From: JANNRA01 sp031401035
GTDB lineage: Bacteria; Desulfobacterota; Binatia; HRBIN30; CADEER01
DNA: 64,000 bases
Assembly (NCBI GenBank): GCA_031401035.1
Contig: JANNRA010000226.1
Coordinates: 10,950-74,949 of the forward strand
Direction of reading: 5' to 3'
The position numbers and the translations under genes are program-made. Every line of letters starts with the position of its first letter. Position 1 is the first letter of the stretch. Positions 13,642 to 23,382 of the stretch are shown piece after piece. The notes under the pieces were generated by a model. It was not told where the DNA came from. It saw only the letters and a list, made by a program, of their open reading frames with translations, and did not search any database.

Positions 13642-15165
13642 ATGAGTTACAGCCACTACGATCGGTTGACGGCGCTCGACGCCTCGTTCCTGGCCCTCGA
13701 GGACCAGGTGTCGCACATGCACGTCGGCTCGATCGGCATCTTCGACGCCGCGCCGTTACGCGGCGCGCATGGGGGTATCGACCACGCGCGCATCGAGGCG
13801 TATTCGGAGGCGGCGTTGGCGCGTCTGCCGCGCTTCCGGCAGCGCCTGCAGTGGGTGCCGCTGTACGGGCGCCCGGTGTGGATCGACGACGAGCGCTTCA
13901 ACCTGCACTACCACGTCCGCCACACCGCGCTGCCCAAGCCGGGCGACATCCGTCAGCTCAAGCGCCTGGCCGGGCGGATCATGTCGCAGCAGCTCGACCG
14001 CGGCAAACCGCTGTGGGAGATCTGGTACGTCGAGGGTCTCGAGGGTGACCGCTTCGCCATCATCTCGAAGGTGCATCACTGCATGGTCGACGGCCTGTCG
14101 GGGGTCGACCTGATGGCGGCGCTGATGCGTGTCGACGCCGACGCCAGCGTCGTCCCGGCGCCGGCATGGATACCGCGCCCGGCCCCCGGCCAGGCACAGC
14201 TCCTCGCCGACGAGGCGCTGCACCGCGCCGCGCTGCCGCTCGCCGCGGCGCAGGCTGGACGGGCGGCGTTGGCGCACCCCGGCGCGGCGCTGGAGGCGGG
14301 GCGCGACGCGCTGGTCGGCGTCTACGAGGCGCTCAGCGGCGGGCTGACGCCCGCCTCGTCCTGCCCGCTCAACGTCGCCATCGGCCCGCATCGGCGCTTC
14401 GACTGGACGCGCATGGACCTGGCGGCGGTGAAGGGCATCCGCCACGCCCTCGGCGGCACGGTGAACGACGTCGTGCTGGCCATCGTCGCCGGCGCCCTGC
14501 GCCGCTTTCTGCGCCGCCGCGGCGAACGGCCGCAGGACCTCGAGCTGCGCGCCATGGTGCCGGTCAGCGTGCGCCGCGCCGAGCAGCGCGGCGCCCTCGG
14601 CAACCGCGTCTCGTTCGTCCTCGCCGGCCTGCCGGTCGGCGAACGCGACGCGCGCCAGCGGCTGCACGCCGTCTGCGCGACCACCGCCCAGCTCAAGGGT
14701 TCGCAGACCGCGCACGGCACCGAGCTGCTGGAGGAGCTCAGCGACCGCACCTTCCTCTCGCTGTTCGTCGAGGTGGTCCGCATGGGCGCCCGGGCGCGGT
14801 CCTACAACCTGGTGGTCACCAACGTCCCCGGGCCACCGTTCCCGGTTTACTTCCTCGGCGCGCCGATGCGCGAGGTCTACCCGGTGGTGCCGTTGTACGC
14901 CGACCAGGCGCTCGGCATCGCCCTCTTCAGCTACGACGGCGGCCTGTTCTGGGGCTTCAACGCCGACTGGGACGCCCTGCCCGACCTGTACGACATCGTC
15001 GGCCACATCGACGCCGAGTTTCAGACCCTCTGCGCCGCCGCCGGACTCGACAGTCCCGCCGCGGCCCCCGCCCCCAGCCGTCGGCGGCAGCGCCGTCCAC
15101 CCCGCGCCGCGCGCCCCGCCCCCAGGAGGTCCCCACGAACCCGCACCGCCAAGACCCCCCGCTAG
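13642..15165 (+). CDS. Wax ester synthase/diacylglycerol acyltransferase (WS/DGAT)
   Basis: 507 residues starting MSYSHYDRLTALDASFL. The family's catalytic HHxxxDG motif is seen as HHCMVDG (His145-Gly151). The C-terminal half has the usual NDVVLAIVAGALRRFL and NLVVTNVPGP motifs. These enzymes esterify acyl-CoA to fatty alcohols or diacylglycerol to form storage lipids at the membrane. An upstream in-frame ATG exists, but ATG 13642 is preferred: it has a GGAGG site 5 bp upstream and gives the family's normal N-terminus. The tail is a basic, Pro/Arg-rich stretch after about residue 470. It is divergent from the lipid synthase locus across a 289-bp gap, which suggests a shared storage-lipid theme. 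Confidence 0.92.
   Translation: MSYSHYDRLTALDASFLALEDQVSHMHVGSIGIFDAAPLRGAHGGIDHARIEAYSEAALARLPRFRQRLQWVPLYGRPVWIDDERFNLHYHVRHTALPKPGDIRQLKRLAGRIMSQQLDRGKPLWEIWYVEGLEGDRFAIISKVHHCMVDGLSGVDLMAALMRVDADASVVPAPAWIPRPAPGQAQLLADEALHRAALPLAAAQAGRAALAHPGAALEAGRDALVGVYEALSGGLTPASSCPLNVAIGPHRRFDWTRMDLAAVKGIRHALGGTVNDVVLAIVAGALRRFLRRRGERPQDLELRAMVPVSVRRAEQRGALGNRVSFVLAGLPVGERDARQRLHAVCATTAQLKGSQTAHGTELLEELSDRTFLSLFVEVVRMGARARSYNLVVTNVPGPPFPVYFLGAPMREVYPVVPLYADQALGIALFSYDGGLFWGFNADWDALPDLYDIVGHIDAEFQTLCAAAGLDSPAAAPAPSRRRQRRPPRAARPAPRRSPRTRTAKTPR
15124..15129 (+). promoter_or_regulatory. Strong Shine-Dalgarno deciding the apbE start
   Basis: A perfect AGGAGG lies inside the end of the WS/DGAT gene. The only codon at proper spacing in the apbE frame is ACG at 15135 (5 nt away). 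No ATG, GTG or TTG in that frame precedes the twin-arginine motif without reaching far back into the upstream gene. Confidence 0.5.
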
Positions 15166-16181
15166 GGCGCTCGCGCCCGCGCTCGCACTCGCGCCGCGAG
15201 GCGCTGCGGGTGTTCGCCGTCAGCGGCGCCGCGGCGCTGGCCTGGGCGGTGGGCCGGCGCCGCTTCGGCGCCGCCGCGCCGGTGACGCGCAGGCGCCTCA
15301 TGATGGGCACCGGCATCACGCTCACCGTCGTCGGCACCGATGGCGAGGCGGCGGCGGCGGCGGCCGATGCGACGCTGGCGGAGATGGATGGGTTGGAAGC
15401 GCTGCTCAGCGCCTACCGCCCCGACAGCCAGGTCTCGCGCCTGAACGCCGCCGGCCGCCTCGACGCCCCGGCGCCGGCGCTGCTCGAGGTCCTGCGCCTG
15501 GCGGCGCGGGTCAGCGAGTTGGGCGGCGGGCGCTTCGACCTCACCGTCCAGCCGCTGCTCGACCTCTACGCCGGCCAGGCCTGCTGGCGCGCCGCGGCGC
15601 CGGCGCCGCAGGCGGTGGAGGCGGCGCGCGCGCAGGTCGACTATCGCGCCCTGCGCCTCGACGCCGCCGCGGTGACGTTGGCGCGTCCCGGCATGCGCGT
15701 CACCGTCGACGGCATCGCCACGGGCTACATCATCGACCGCGGCGTGGCGGTGCTGCGCGCCCGCGGTTTCGACAATCTGCTCGTCGACGTCGGCGGCGAC
15801 ATCCTGGTCGGCGGCGGGCCCGCCCCGGAACGGGCGTGGCGTATCGGCCTGCGCAATCCGCGCTCCGGTCCGCCGCTGCTCGGCCGTATCGAGGCGCGCG
15901 ACTGCGCCGTCGCCACCTCGGGCGACTACATGCACGCCTTCAGCGCCGATCGCCGCCAGCACCATATCGTCGATCCGCGCACCGGCTACTCGCCGCCCGA
16001 GCTGGCGAGCAGTACGGTCATCGCCCCTGACGCCGCCAGCGCCGACGCGCTCTCGACGCTGACCCTGGTGCTCGGCGCGCGCCGCGGCCGCGAGCTGCTC
16101 GAGTCACTGCCCGGCTGCGAGGGCTACTTCGTCGGCAAGGACCTGGCCGCGACGCGCACCAGCGGCTTCGTCCTGCTCTGA
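15135..16181 (+). CDS. apbE: FAD:protein FMN transferase (ApbE), Tat-exported
   Basis: About 348 residues with the proposed start. ApbE attaches FMN to a threonine of RnfG and RnfD on the outer membrane face. Family motifs are VDGIATGYIIDRGVAVLRA, LVDVGGDILVGG and HHIVDPRTGYSP. The N-terminus carries SRREALRVFAVSGAAALAWA, a convincing twin-arginine signal. That signal requires a start upstream of any ATG or GTG in frame. The only ribosome-site-proximal codon is ACG 15135, overlapping the WS/DGAT stop region by 31 nt. Its place as first gene of the rnf operon fits its role in flavinylating the products of rnfD and rnfG. The family is certain; the start is not. Confidence 0.88.
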   Translation, partial: TNPHRQDPPLGRSRPRSHSRREALRVFAVSGAAALAWAVGRRRFGAAAPVTRRRLMMGTGITLTVVGTDGEAAAAAADATLAEMDGLEALLSAYRPDSQVSRLNAAGRLDAPAPALLEVLRLAARVSELGGGRFDLTVQPLLDLYAGQACWRAAAPAPQAVEAARAQVDYRALRLDAAAVTLARPGMRVTVDGIATGYIIDRGVAVLRARGFDNLLVDVGGDILVGGGPAPERAWRIGLRNPRSGPPLLGRIEARDCAVATSGDYMHAFSADRRQHHIVDPRTGYSPPELASSTVIAPDAASADALSTLTLVLGARRGRELLESLPGCEGYFVGKDLAATRTSGFVLL

Positions 16182-16183
16182 GC

Positions 16184-17047
16184 ATGCTAGTCCTCAACGC
16201 CGTCGCCGTGCTGGGAGGTCTGACGCTGGCGCTCGCCTCGCTGCTGGTACTCGCCAACCGCACGCTGTGGGTGGCCGAGGATCCGCGCATCGATCTCGTC
16301 GAAGCCATGCTGCCGCACGCCAACTGCGGCGCCTGCGGCAAGCCCGGCTGCCGACCCTTCGCCGAAGCGTTGGTGGCGGGCGAGGTGTCGCCCGGCCAGT
16401 GCTCGGTGAGTACCGACGACGGCCGCGCCCGCATCGCCGCCTTCCTCGGCGTCGCCGTCGGCGCGGTGGAGAAGCGCGTCGCACGCCTCGCCTGCGCCGG
16501 CGGCAGCAATGTCGCCCGCCAGCACGCCCGCTACAGCGGCAGCGCATCGTGCCGCGCCGCGGCGCAGGTGGCGGGCGGCGGCAAGAGCTGCTTCTGGGGC
16601 TGCCTCGGGCTCGGCGACTGCGCCACGGCGTGCGACTTCGACGCCATCCGCATGAACGCGCACGACCTGCCGGTGGTCGACGAGGCGCGCTGCACCGCCT
16701 GCGGCGATTGCGTCGTCGCCTGCCCGAAGGACCTCTTCTCCATTCACGCCGCCAGCCACCGCTTGTGGGTGGCATGCCGCTCGCGCGAGGCCGGCGACGC
16801 CCTGCTGGCCGACTGCCGCGTCGCCTGCACCGCCTGCGGCCGCTGCGCCGCCGACGCGCCGGCGCTGATCGCCATGCGCGACAACCTGCCGGTGGTCGAC
16901 TACGGCGGCGCGCACGCGACGCGCGCACCGATCCAACGCTGTCCGACCGGCGCCATCGTCTGGCTCGACCCGGTCGCCGGCCTCCTGCACGGCGCCGCGG
17001 CGGCGCCGATCATCCGCCAGGGCGCGCTGCCGCTCGCGCCGACCTGA
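16184..17047 (+). CDS. rnfB: Rnf complex subunit RnfB, polyferredoxin
   Basis: 287 residues. One N-terminal membrane helix (about 5-25) precedes the Rnf/Fdh-type Fe-S motif NCGACGKPGCRPFAEAL. Further cysteine groups follow: SCFWGCLGLGDCATAC, CTACGDCVVACPKD and CTACGRCAADAP. RnfB takes electrons from reduced ferredoxin and passes them into the complex. The start is 2 bp after the apbE stop. It is separated from rnfC by the nifJ gene, which is unusual because rnf genes are normally contiguous. The last cluster lacks the final C-P pair of the classical motif (AADAP), so one cluster may be altered or use another ligand. Confidence 0.93.
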   Translation: MLVLNAVAVLGGLTLALASLLVLANRTLWVAEDPRIDLVEAMLPHANCGACGKPGCRPFAEALVAGEVSPGQCSVSTDDGRARIAAFLGVAVGAVEKRVARLACAGGSNVARQHARYSGSASCRAAAQVAGGGKSCFWGCLGLGDCATACDFDAIRMNAHDLPVVDEARCTACGDCVVACPKDLFSIHAASHRLWVACRSREAGDALLADCRVACTACGRCAADAPALIAMRDNLPVVDYGGAHATRAPIQRCPTGAIVWLDPVAGLLHGAAAAPIIRQGALPLAPT

Positions 17048-17069
17048 CACGACATTCTCGGGAGTCCGC

Positions 17070-20000
17070 ATGACGCTCTTCTCACTTGGTCGCAAACACG
17101 CCGCGGCGCCGGACGCGGCACCGGCGGCGAAGTATCCCGGCACCCGCGCCGCCCTCGACGGCAACAGCGCCGTGATCATGTGCGAGCGCGAGGCGACCGA
17201 CGCCGCCGGCGCCTATCCCATCACGCCGTCGACGCAGATGGGCGAGTACTGGGCCGAGGCGGCCGCCGCCGGCCACCGCAACATCTCCGACCGGCCGCTG
17301 ATCTTCGTCGAGCCGGAGGGCGAGCATGCCGCCGCCGCGGTCACCGCCGGCATGGCGATGACCGGCCTGCGCGCCGCCAACTTCTCCTCCGGGCAGGGCA
17401 TCGCCTACATGCACGAGTCGCTCTACGCCGCCGTCGGCAAGCGCCTCACCTACGTGCTCAACATCGGCGCCCGCGCCATGACCAAGGCGACGCTGAACGT
17501 GCACGCCGGGCACGACGACTACCACTGCATCGACGACACCGGCTTCTTTCAGCTCTTCGCCCGCGACGCGCAGGCGGCCGCCGACCTCAATCTGATCTCG
17601 CACCGGCTCGCCGAGTTGTCGCTCACCCCCGGCGCCATCGCCCAGGACGGCTTTCTCACCACCCACCTGATCGAGTCGCTGCGCGTGCCGGAGCGCGCCC
17701 TGATCGCCGAGTACCTGGGCCGCCCGGACGACATCATCGAGACGCCGACGCCGGCGCAGCGCCTCATCTACGGGCCGACGCGGCGGCGCATTCCGCGCCT
17801 CTGGGACGTCGACAATCCGATGATGGTCGGCCTGGTGCAGAACCAGGACGCCTACATGCAGAGCGTCGCGGCGCAGCGGCCGTTCTTCTTCGACCACGTC
17901 CGCGCCCTGGCCGAGCGCGCCTTCGACGAGTTCGCCGCCCTCACCGGGCGGCGCCACGCGCCGGTGCAGACCTACCGCTGCGACGACGCCGAGTACCTGA
18001 TCGTCGGTCAGGGCAGCCTGCTGCCGACGGCGGAGGCGGTCGCCGACTACCTGCGCGAGACGCGCGGGCTGAAGGTCGGCGTCGTCAACCTGGTCATGTT
18101 CCGCCCCTTCCCCGCCGACCTGCTCGGCGCCGTGCTGCGCGGCCGCCGCGGCGTCGCGGTGCTCGAGCGCCTCGACCAGCCGCTGGCCGCCGACCTGCCG
18201 CTGATGCGCGAGATCCGCGCCACGCTGAGCAAGTGCCTCGAGAACGGCCGCGACGCGCAGGCGCCGCCCTATCCGGAGCTCGCCACCTACCGCAGCCTCG
18301 ACGACGCGCCGCCGCTGTACTCCGGCTCCTTCGGTCTCGGCAGCCGCGACCTGCAGCCCGAGGGCCTCATCGGCGCGATCGAGAACATGCTGCCCGACGG
18401 CGCCCGCAAGCGCATGTTCTATCTCTCCATCGACTTCCTGCGTGAGCGGCCGATCTCGCCGAAACAGGCGCTGCACCAGGAGGCGATCGCCGACGCCTAT
18501 CCGCACGTGCGCGGACTGGCCGTGCACGGCTCGGAGAACCCCAACCTGATGCCGGCCGGCGCCATCACCGTGCGCCTGCACTCCATCGGCGGCTGGGGCG
18601 CTATCACCACCGGCAAGAACCTGGCGATGACCCTCTTCGACGTCCTCGGCTGGCACATCAAGGCCAACCCCAAGTACGGCTCGGAGAAGAAGGGCCAACC
18701 GACCACGTACTACCTCTCGGCGGCGCCGCAGCCGATCCGCGTCAACAGCGAGTACTTCTACGTCGACGTCGTCCTCTCCCCCGACCCCAACGTCTTCCGC
18801 CACACCAACGCCGTCGCCGGCCTCAAGGAGGGCGGCGTCTTCGTCATCCAGAGCGACCGCCCCACCCCCGAGCAGGTCTGGCAGGACATCCCGGCGCTGT
18901 TCCAGAAGACCATCATCGACAAGCGCATCCAGCTCTTCGCCCTCGATGCCTTCGCCATCGCGCGCGCCGAGGCGACCGACGCCGAACTGCAACTGCGTAT
19001 GCAGGGCATCGCCTTCCAGGGCGCCTTCTTCGCCGCCGCGCCGGTGATGCAGCAGGCCGGCCTCGACGAGGTGCGGCTGCTCGACGCCGTGCGCACGCAG
19101 CTCGAACACAAGTTTGGCGCCAAGGGGCGGCGCGTCGTCGAGGACAACATGCGCGTCGTGCAGCGCGGCTTCGACGAGCTGCGGGCGATTCCGCACGGGC
19201 CGATCACGGCGCCGCGCGCCGGCGAGATGGTCGCTGGGGGCGAGCCGGCCCTGCCGGTGATGGTGAAGGCGCTGCCGCGCAGCCAGGCGCCGCTCGCCGA
19301 CGTGCACCGCTTCTGGGAGCAGACCGGCAGCTTCTACGCCCGCGGCATGGGCAACGACTCCCTCACCGACCCCTTCATCGGCCTCGGCGTCATGCCGGCC
19401 AGCACGGCGTTGTTCCGCGACATGACGGCGATCCGCTTCTCGCACCCGGAGTGGATCGCCGCCAACTGCACCGCCTGCGGCGCCTGCTACACCGCCTGCC
19501 CCGACACCGCCATCCCCGGCCTGGTGAACGACATCGCCCAGGTCCTCGACACCGCCGTGGCGCGGGTGCGCAAGCACGGCCAGGCGCTGGAGCACCTGCC
19601 GAAGGCGGTGCGCCTGATCGAACGCGACCTGCGCGCGCGGCTCGCCGCGGCCCAGGAGCACGACGACGTCGCGCCGCTGCTGGCGCAGGCGATCACCGCC
19701 GTCGCCGAGCAGAGCCCGCTGCAGGACGCGGCGCGCCAGGGGCTCGACAGCGAGCTCGCCCTGTTGCGCGCCGAGCTGGGCGACTTTCGCTTCGCCCGCA
19801 CGCGCCCCTACTTCACCGTCCCCGAGCAGCAGCGCCCGGGCGGCGGCGGGCTGCTGTCGATCACCGTCAATCCGTACACCTGCAAGGGCTGCATGGAGTG
19901 CGTCGAGGTCTGCAACGACGACGCCCTGCGGCCGGTGCCGCAGACCGAGGCCTCGATCGCCCGCCTGCGCCGCGAGTGGGACTTCTGGCTCGACCTGCCC

Positions 20001-22025
20001 ACCACGCCGCCGGCGTACAGTCGCATCAGCAACCTCGAGGAGGGCATCGGCGCCCTCGAGACGCTGTTGCTCGACAAGCGCAACTACCTGTCCTTCGCCA
20101 GCGGCGACGGCGCCTGCCTGGGCTGCGCCGAGAAGACCGTCGTGCACCTGTTCGTCGCCACCGTCGAGGCGCTGATGCGGCCGCGCGTCGAACGCCACCT
20201 AGCGCACCTCGACGACCTCGTCGTACGCCTCGAGCGGCACATCCAGCTGACGCTGGTGCGCGAGATCGACGTCGGCGACGGCCCGACCATGCAGCGCATT
20301 CTCGCCGAGCTCGGCACCGGCGACGTGACGCTCGCCGACCTGGCGGCGCGCGTCGAGCAGGCGGGCGGCAGCGAGCCGCTCGATCGCGACTGGCTGCGCC
20401 GCGTCACGACCCTGATCACGACCCTCAAGGACCTCGCCTGGCGCTACCGCGATGGCACCGGCGGCCGCGGCCGCGCCACGATGGGGATGGTCAACGCCAC
20501 CGGCTGCACCTCGGTCTGGGCCAGCACCTACCCGTTCAACCCCTACCCGTTCCCGTGGGCCAACCATCTCTTCCAGGACGCGCCGTCGGTGGCGATGGGC
20601 GTCTTCGAAGGCCACATGGCGCAGATGGCCGAGGGCTTCCGCGCCGTGCGCCACGCCGAGCTCGAGCTCGCCGGCCAGTACCGCCCGGACGAACACGACG
20701 CGGCGCTGAGCGGTCTCGAGTGGCGCCACTTCAGCGACGCGGAATGGGCGCTGTGCCCGCCCGTCGTCGCCGTCGGCGGCGACGGCGCGATGTACGACAT
20801 CGGCTTCCAGAACCTGTCGCGGGCGATGGCCTCCGGCATGCCGATCAAGGTGCTGGTGGTCGACACGCAGGTGTACTCCAACACCGGCGGCCAGGCCTGC
20901 ACCTCCGGGTTTCTCGGCCAGATCTCCGACATGGCGCAGTTCGGCGCCGCCGCGCAGGGCAAGCAGGAACCGCGCAAGGAGATCGGCCTGATCGGCATGG
21001 CGCACCGCACGACCTTCGTCATGCAGAGCACCGTCGCGCACGCCAACCACATGATCGAGGGCTTCATCCGCGGCCTGCGGGCGCGGCGGCCGGCGCTGTT
21101 CAACCTCTACACCTCCTGCCAGCCCGAGCACGGCATCGCCGACGACGTCAGCACGCGCCAGGCGAAGCTGGCGGTCGAGTCGCGCGCCTATCCGCTCTTC
21201 CGCTACGACCCGGCCGGCGGCACGACGCTGGCGGAGTGCTTCGACCTGCAGGGCAACCCCGCCCTCGACGCCGACTGGCCGACCTACACCCTCGCCTACC
21301 GCGACGGCGACGCCCTGCGGCAGATGGAGCTGCCGCTCACCTTCGCCGACTTCGCGCTCACCGAGGTGCGCTTCCGCAAGCACTTCCGCGCCGCGCCGCC
21401 GGACACCTGGAGCGAGGCGATGATGCCGCTGGCGGACTTCCTCGCCCTCGACGCCGAGGCGCGCGTCGGACGCTTCCCCTACGTCTGGACGGTCGGCCGC
21501 GAGCAGGCGCTCTCGCGCCTGTTGGTCGACCAGGTCATCGTCGCCTCCTGCGAGGATCGCCGCGCGTTCTGGACCATGCTGCGCGCCCTCGCCGGCCACG
21601 GCGCCGCCTCGCGCGAGGCGCTCGAACAGGAGGTGCGCGAGGAGGTGGTCGGCAAGGTGGTGGCCGGCATCCTGCACCTCGCCGGCGGCGCCGGCGACGG
21701 GCTGCGCGCGCTGGCCGGCGTCGGCGCCGCGGCCCCGCCGCCCCCCGCGAGCGCGGCGGCGCCCGGCGCGGCGGGCGATCTGGCGGCGTGGGTCGGCCGC
21801 GACGCCTGCACCGCCTGCGACGAGTGCATGAAGATCAACCCGAAGATCTTCGCCTACAACGCCAACCACAAGGCGCACATCATCAACGCCGACGCCGGCC
21901 CCTACCGCGACCTGGTGCTGGCGGCGGAGAAGTGCACCGCGCAGGTGATCCACCCCGGCCTGCCGCGCCGCCGCGACGACAAGGACGTCGAGAAGTGGAT
22001 CGCGCGCGCGACGCCGTTCAACTGA
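17070..22025 (+). CDS. nifJ: Pyruvate:ferredoxin oxidoreductase, oversized, with C-terminal ferredoxin domain
   Basis: 1651 residues, against about 1170-1200 for usual single-chain PFOR. It oxidises a 2-oxoacid (pyruvate by family) to acyl-CoA and CO2, reducing ferredoxin. Seen in order: an N-terminal domain with YPITPSTQMGEYWAEA; the gamma-type domain with HSIGGWGAITTGKNLA; two [4Fe-4S] motifs at Cys800 (CTACGACYTACP) and Cys938 (CKGCMECVEVC); and a ThDP region with DGACLGCAEKT near 1013 and GGDGAMYDIGFQNL near 1237. A further 300 residues then end in a cluster motif at Cys1580 (CTACDECMKINPKIF). The last part looks like a fused single-cluster ferredoxin that could hand electrons to RnfB or RnfC. 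It sits between rnfB and rnfC, 22 bp after rnfB and 4 bp before rnfC. Confidence 0.92.
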   Translation: MTLFSLGRKHAAAPDAAPAAKYPGTRAALDGNSAVIMCEREATDAAGAYPITPSTQMGEYWAEAAAAGHRNISDRPLIFVEPEGEHAAAAVTAGMAMTGLRAANFSSGQGIAYMHESLYAAVGKRLTYVLNIGARAMTKATLNVHAGHDDYHCIDDTGFFQLFARDAQAAADLNLISHRLAELSLTPGAIAQDGFLTTHLIESLRVPERALIAEYLGRPDDIIETPTPAQRLIYGPTRRRIPRLWDVDNPMMVGLVQNQDAYMQSVAAQRPFFFDHVRALAERAFDEFAALTGRRHAPVQTYRCDDAEYLIVGQGSLLPTAEAVADYLRETRGLKVGVVNLVMFRPFPADLLGAVLRGRRGVAVLERLDQPLAADLPLMREIRATLSKCLENGRDAQAPPYPELATYRSLDDAPPLYSGSFGLGSRDLQPEGLIGAIENMLPDGARKRMFYLSIDFLRERPISPKQALHQEAIADAYPHVRGLAVHGSENPNLMPAGAITVRLHSIGGWGAITTGKNLAMTLFDVLGWHIKANPKYGSEKKGQPTTYYLSAAPQPIRVNSEYFYVDVVLSPDPNVFRHTNAVAGLKEGGVFVIQSDRPTPEQVWQDIPALFQKTIIDKRIQLFALDAFAIARAEATDAELQLRMQGIAFQGAFFAAAPVMQQAGLDEVRLLDAVRTQLEHKFGAKGRRVVEDNMRVVQRGFDELRAIPHGPITAPRAGEMVAGGEPALPVMVKALPRSQAPLADVHRFWEQTGSFYARGMGNDSLTDPFIGLGVMPASTALFRDMTAIRFSHPEWIAANCTACGACYTACPDTAIPGLVNDIAQVLDTAVARVRKHGQALEHLPKAVRLIERDLRARLAAAQEHDDVAPLLAQAITAVAEQSPLQDAARQGLDSELALLRAELGDFRFARTRPYFTVPEQQRPGGGGLLSITVNPYTCKGCMECVEVCNDDALRPVPQTEASIARLRREWDFWLDLPTTPPAYSRISNLEEGIGALETLLLDKRNYLSFASGDGACLGCAEKTVVHLFVATVEALMRPRVERHLAHLDDLVVRLERHIQLTLVREIDVGDGPTMQRILAELGTGDVTLADLAARVEQAGGSEPLDRDWLRRVTTLITTLKDLAWRYRDGTGGRGRATMGMVNATGCTSVWASTYPFNPYPFPWANHLFQDAPSVAMGVFEGHMAQMAEGFRAVRHAELELAGQYRPDEHDAALSGLEWRHFSDAEWALCPPVVAVGGDGAMYDIGFQNLSRAMASGMPIKVLVVDTQVYSNTGGQACTSGFLGQISDMAQFGAAAQGKQEPRKEIGLIGMAHRTTFVMQSTVAHANHMIEGFIRGLRARRPALFNLYTSCQPEHGIADDVSTRQAKLAVESRAYPLFRYDPAGGTTLAECFDLQGNPALDADWPTYTLAYRDGDALRQMELPLTFADFALTEVRFRKHFRAAPPDTWSEAMMPLADFLALDAEARVGRFPYVWTVGREQALSRLLVDQVIVASCEDRRAFWTMLRALAGHGAASREALEQEVREEVVGKVVAGILHLAGGAGDGLRALAGVGAAAPPPPASAAAPGAAGDLAAWVGRDACTACDECMKINPKIFAYNANHKAHIINADAGPYRDLVLAAEKCTAQVIHPGLPRRRDDKDVEKWIARATPFN

Positions 22026-22029
22026 CGCG

Positions 22030-23382
22030 ATGGACCTGCTGGGCTTGAAGACCTTTCGCCACGGCGTCCACCCGCCGGAGGCGAAGGACGACACGCGCGA
22101 GTTGCCGATTCGGCAGTTCCCGTTCGCGCCGTTGCTGGTCGTGCCGCTGCTGCAACACATCGGCGCGCCGGCGCTGCCGCTGGTGCACGACGGCCAGGAG
22201 GTGGGACGCGGCGCGTGCATCGCGCGGCCCGACGGCCGCCTCTCGGTGGCCATGCACGCGCCCGCCTCCGGCGTCGTGCGCCGCGTCGCGCTGGCCCCGA
22301 GCATCAGCGGCCGCATGGTGCCGGCGGTCTATCTGGATCCGTTTCCCGGCTCGACCCAGGAGGTCGCCGAGGGCGCCCCGTGCCCCCTCGACGCCGCGCC
22401 GGCGGCGATCCTCGCCGCCATCCAGGCCGCCGGCATCGTCGGCCTCGGCGGCGCCGGCTTCCCGACGCACGTCAAGCTGACGGTGCCGCCGGAGAAGGCG
22501 GTCGAGGCGCTGATCGTCAACGGCGTCGAGTGCGAACCGTACCTGACCACCGATCATCGCGTCATGCTCGAGCAGCGCGACGACATCTTCACCGGCCTGC
22601 GCTATCTGCTGGCGGTGAGCGGCGCCCGCCGCGCCATCCTCGCCGTCGAGGCCAACAAGCCCGACGCCGCGGCGCACCTGCGCGCCGGGCTGCCCGCCGA
22701 CCTGGCGGCGACGGTGGCGGTCGAGCTGCTGCGCGTGAAGTATCCACAGGGGGCGGAGAAGATGCTGGTCACCGCCCTGCTCGGCCGCGAGGTGCCGTCC
22801 GGCGGCCTGCCGCTCGACGTCGGCGCCCTCTGCATCAACGTCGCCACCACGGCCGAGATCGGCCGCCTGTTGCCGCACGGGCGCGGCATCGTCGAGCGCG
22901 TCGTCACCGTCGGCGGCCCGGCGGTGCGACGCCCGGGCAACTACCGGGTGCCGATCGGCACGCCGCTGCGCTTCCTGCTCGACACCGTCGGCCTCAGCGG
23001 GGACGTCAACCGCGTCTTTCTCGGCGGGCCGATGATGGGCCAGGCGGCGCCGAGCCTCGACATCGCGGTGACCAAGGGCGTTTCGGGGGTCATCGCCTTC
23101 ACCGACCACGAGGCGGCGCGGGCGACACGCCACGAGTACCCGTGCATTCGCTGCGGCTATTGTCTCGACGCCTGCCCGATCTTCCTCGATCCGGCGACGC
23201 TGCATGCCCTGGCGCGCAACGAGGCCTACCCGCGCATGGCCGCCGAGCAGCATCTGCTCGACTGCTTCGAGTGCGGCGCCTGCGCCTTCGTCTGCCCGGC
23301 GCATCTGCCGCTGGTGCAGCAGTTCCGCGTCGCCAAGGCGGCGCTGCGCAAGGCGGCGAAGGCCGCGGCGGTATCCGCATGA
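22030..23382 (+). CDS. rnfC: Rnf complex subunit RnfC, NADH/FMN-binding
   Basis: 450 residues. The N-terminal barrel-sandwich hybrid has FRHGVHPPEAKDDT. The Rossmann/FMN region has GLGGAGFPTHVKL and NGVECEPYLTTDHR. There are two C-terminal [4Fe-4S] motifs: CIRCGYCLDACPIF and CFECGACAFVCPAH. RnfC is the peripheral cytoplasmic subunit that exchanges electrons with NAD. The start is 4 bp after nifJ and the stop overlaps the rnfD start by ATGA, which indicates translational coupling. Length is normal for the short form of the family, without the long Lys/Ala-rich tail of enterobacterial RsxC. Confidence 0.95.
   Translation: MDLLGLKTFRHGVHPPEAKDDTRELPIRQFPFAPLLVVPLLQHIGAPALPLVHDGQEVGRGACIARPDGRLSVAMHAPASGVVRRVALAPSISGRMVPAVYLDPFPGSTQEVAEGAPCPLDAAPAAILAAIQAAGIVGLGGAGFPTHVKLTVPPEKAVEALIVNGVECEPYLTTDHRVMLEQRDDIFTGLRYLLAVSGARRAILAVEANKPDAAAHLRAGLPADLAATVAVELLRVKYPQGAEKMLVTALLGREVPSGGLPLDVGALCINVATTAEIGRLLPHGRGIVERVVTVGGPAVRRPGNYRVPIGTPLRFLLDTVGLSGDVNRVFLGGPMMGQAAPSLDIAVTKGVSGVIAFTDHEAARATRHEYPCIRCGYCLDACPIFLDPATLHALARNEAYPRMAAEQHLLDCFECGACAFVCPAHLPLVQQFRVAKAALRKAAKAAAVSA

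Noticed and set aside
17082..20198. Open frame of 1038 codons on the minus strand across the PFOR gene
   Set aside because: Mirror frame of a clearly coding gene with Fe-S and ThDP motifs; no motif of its own and no ribosome site.
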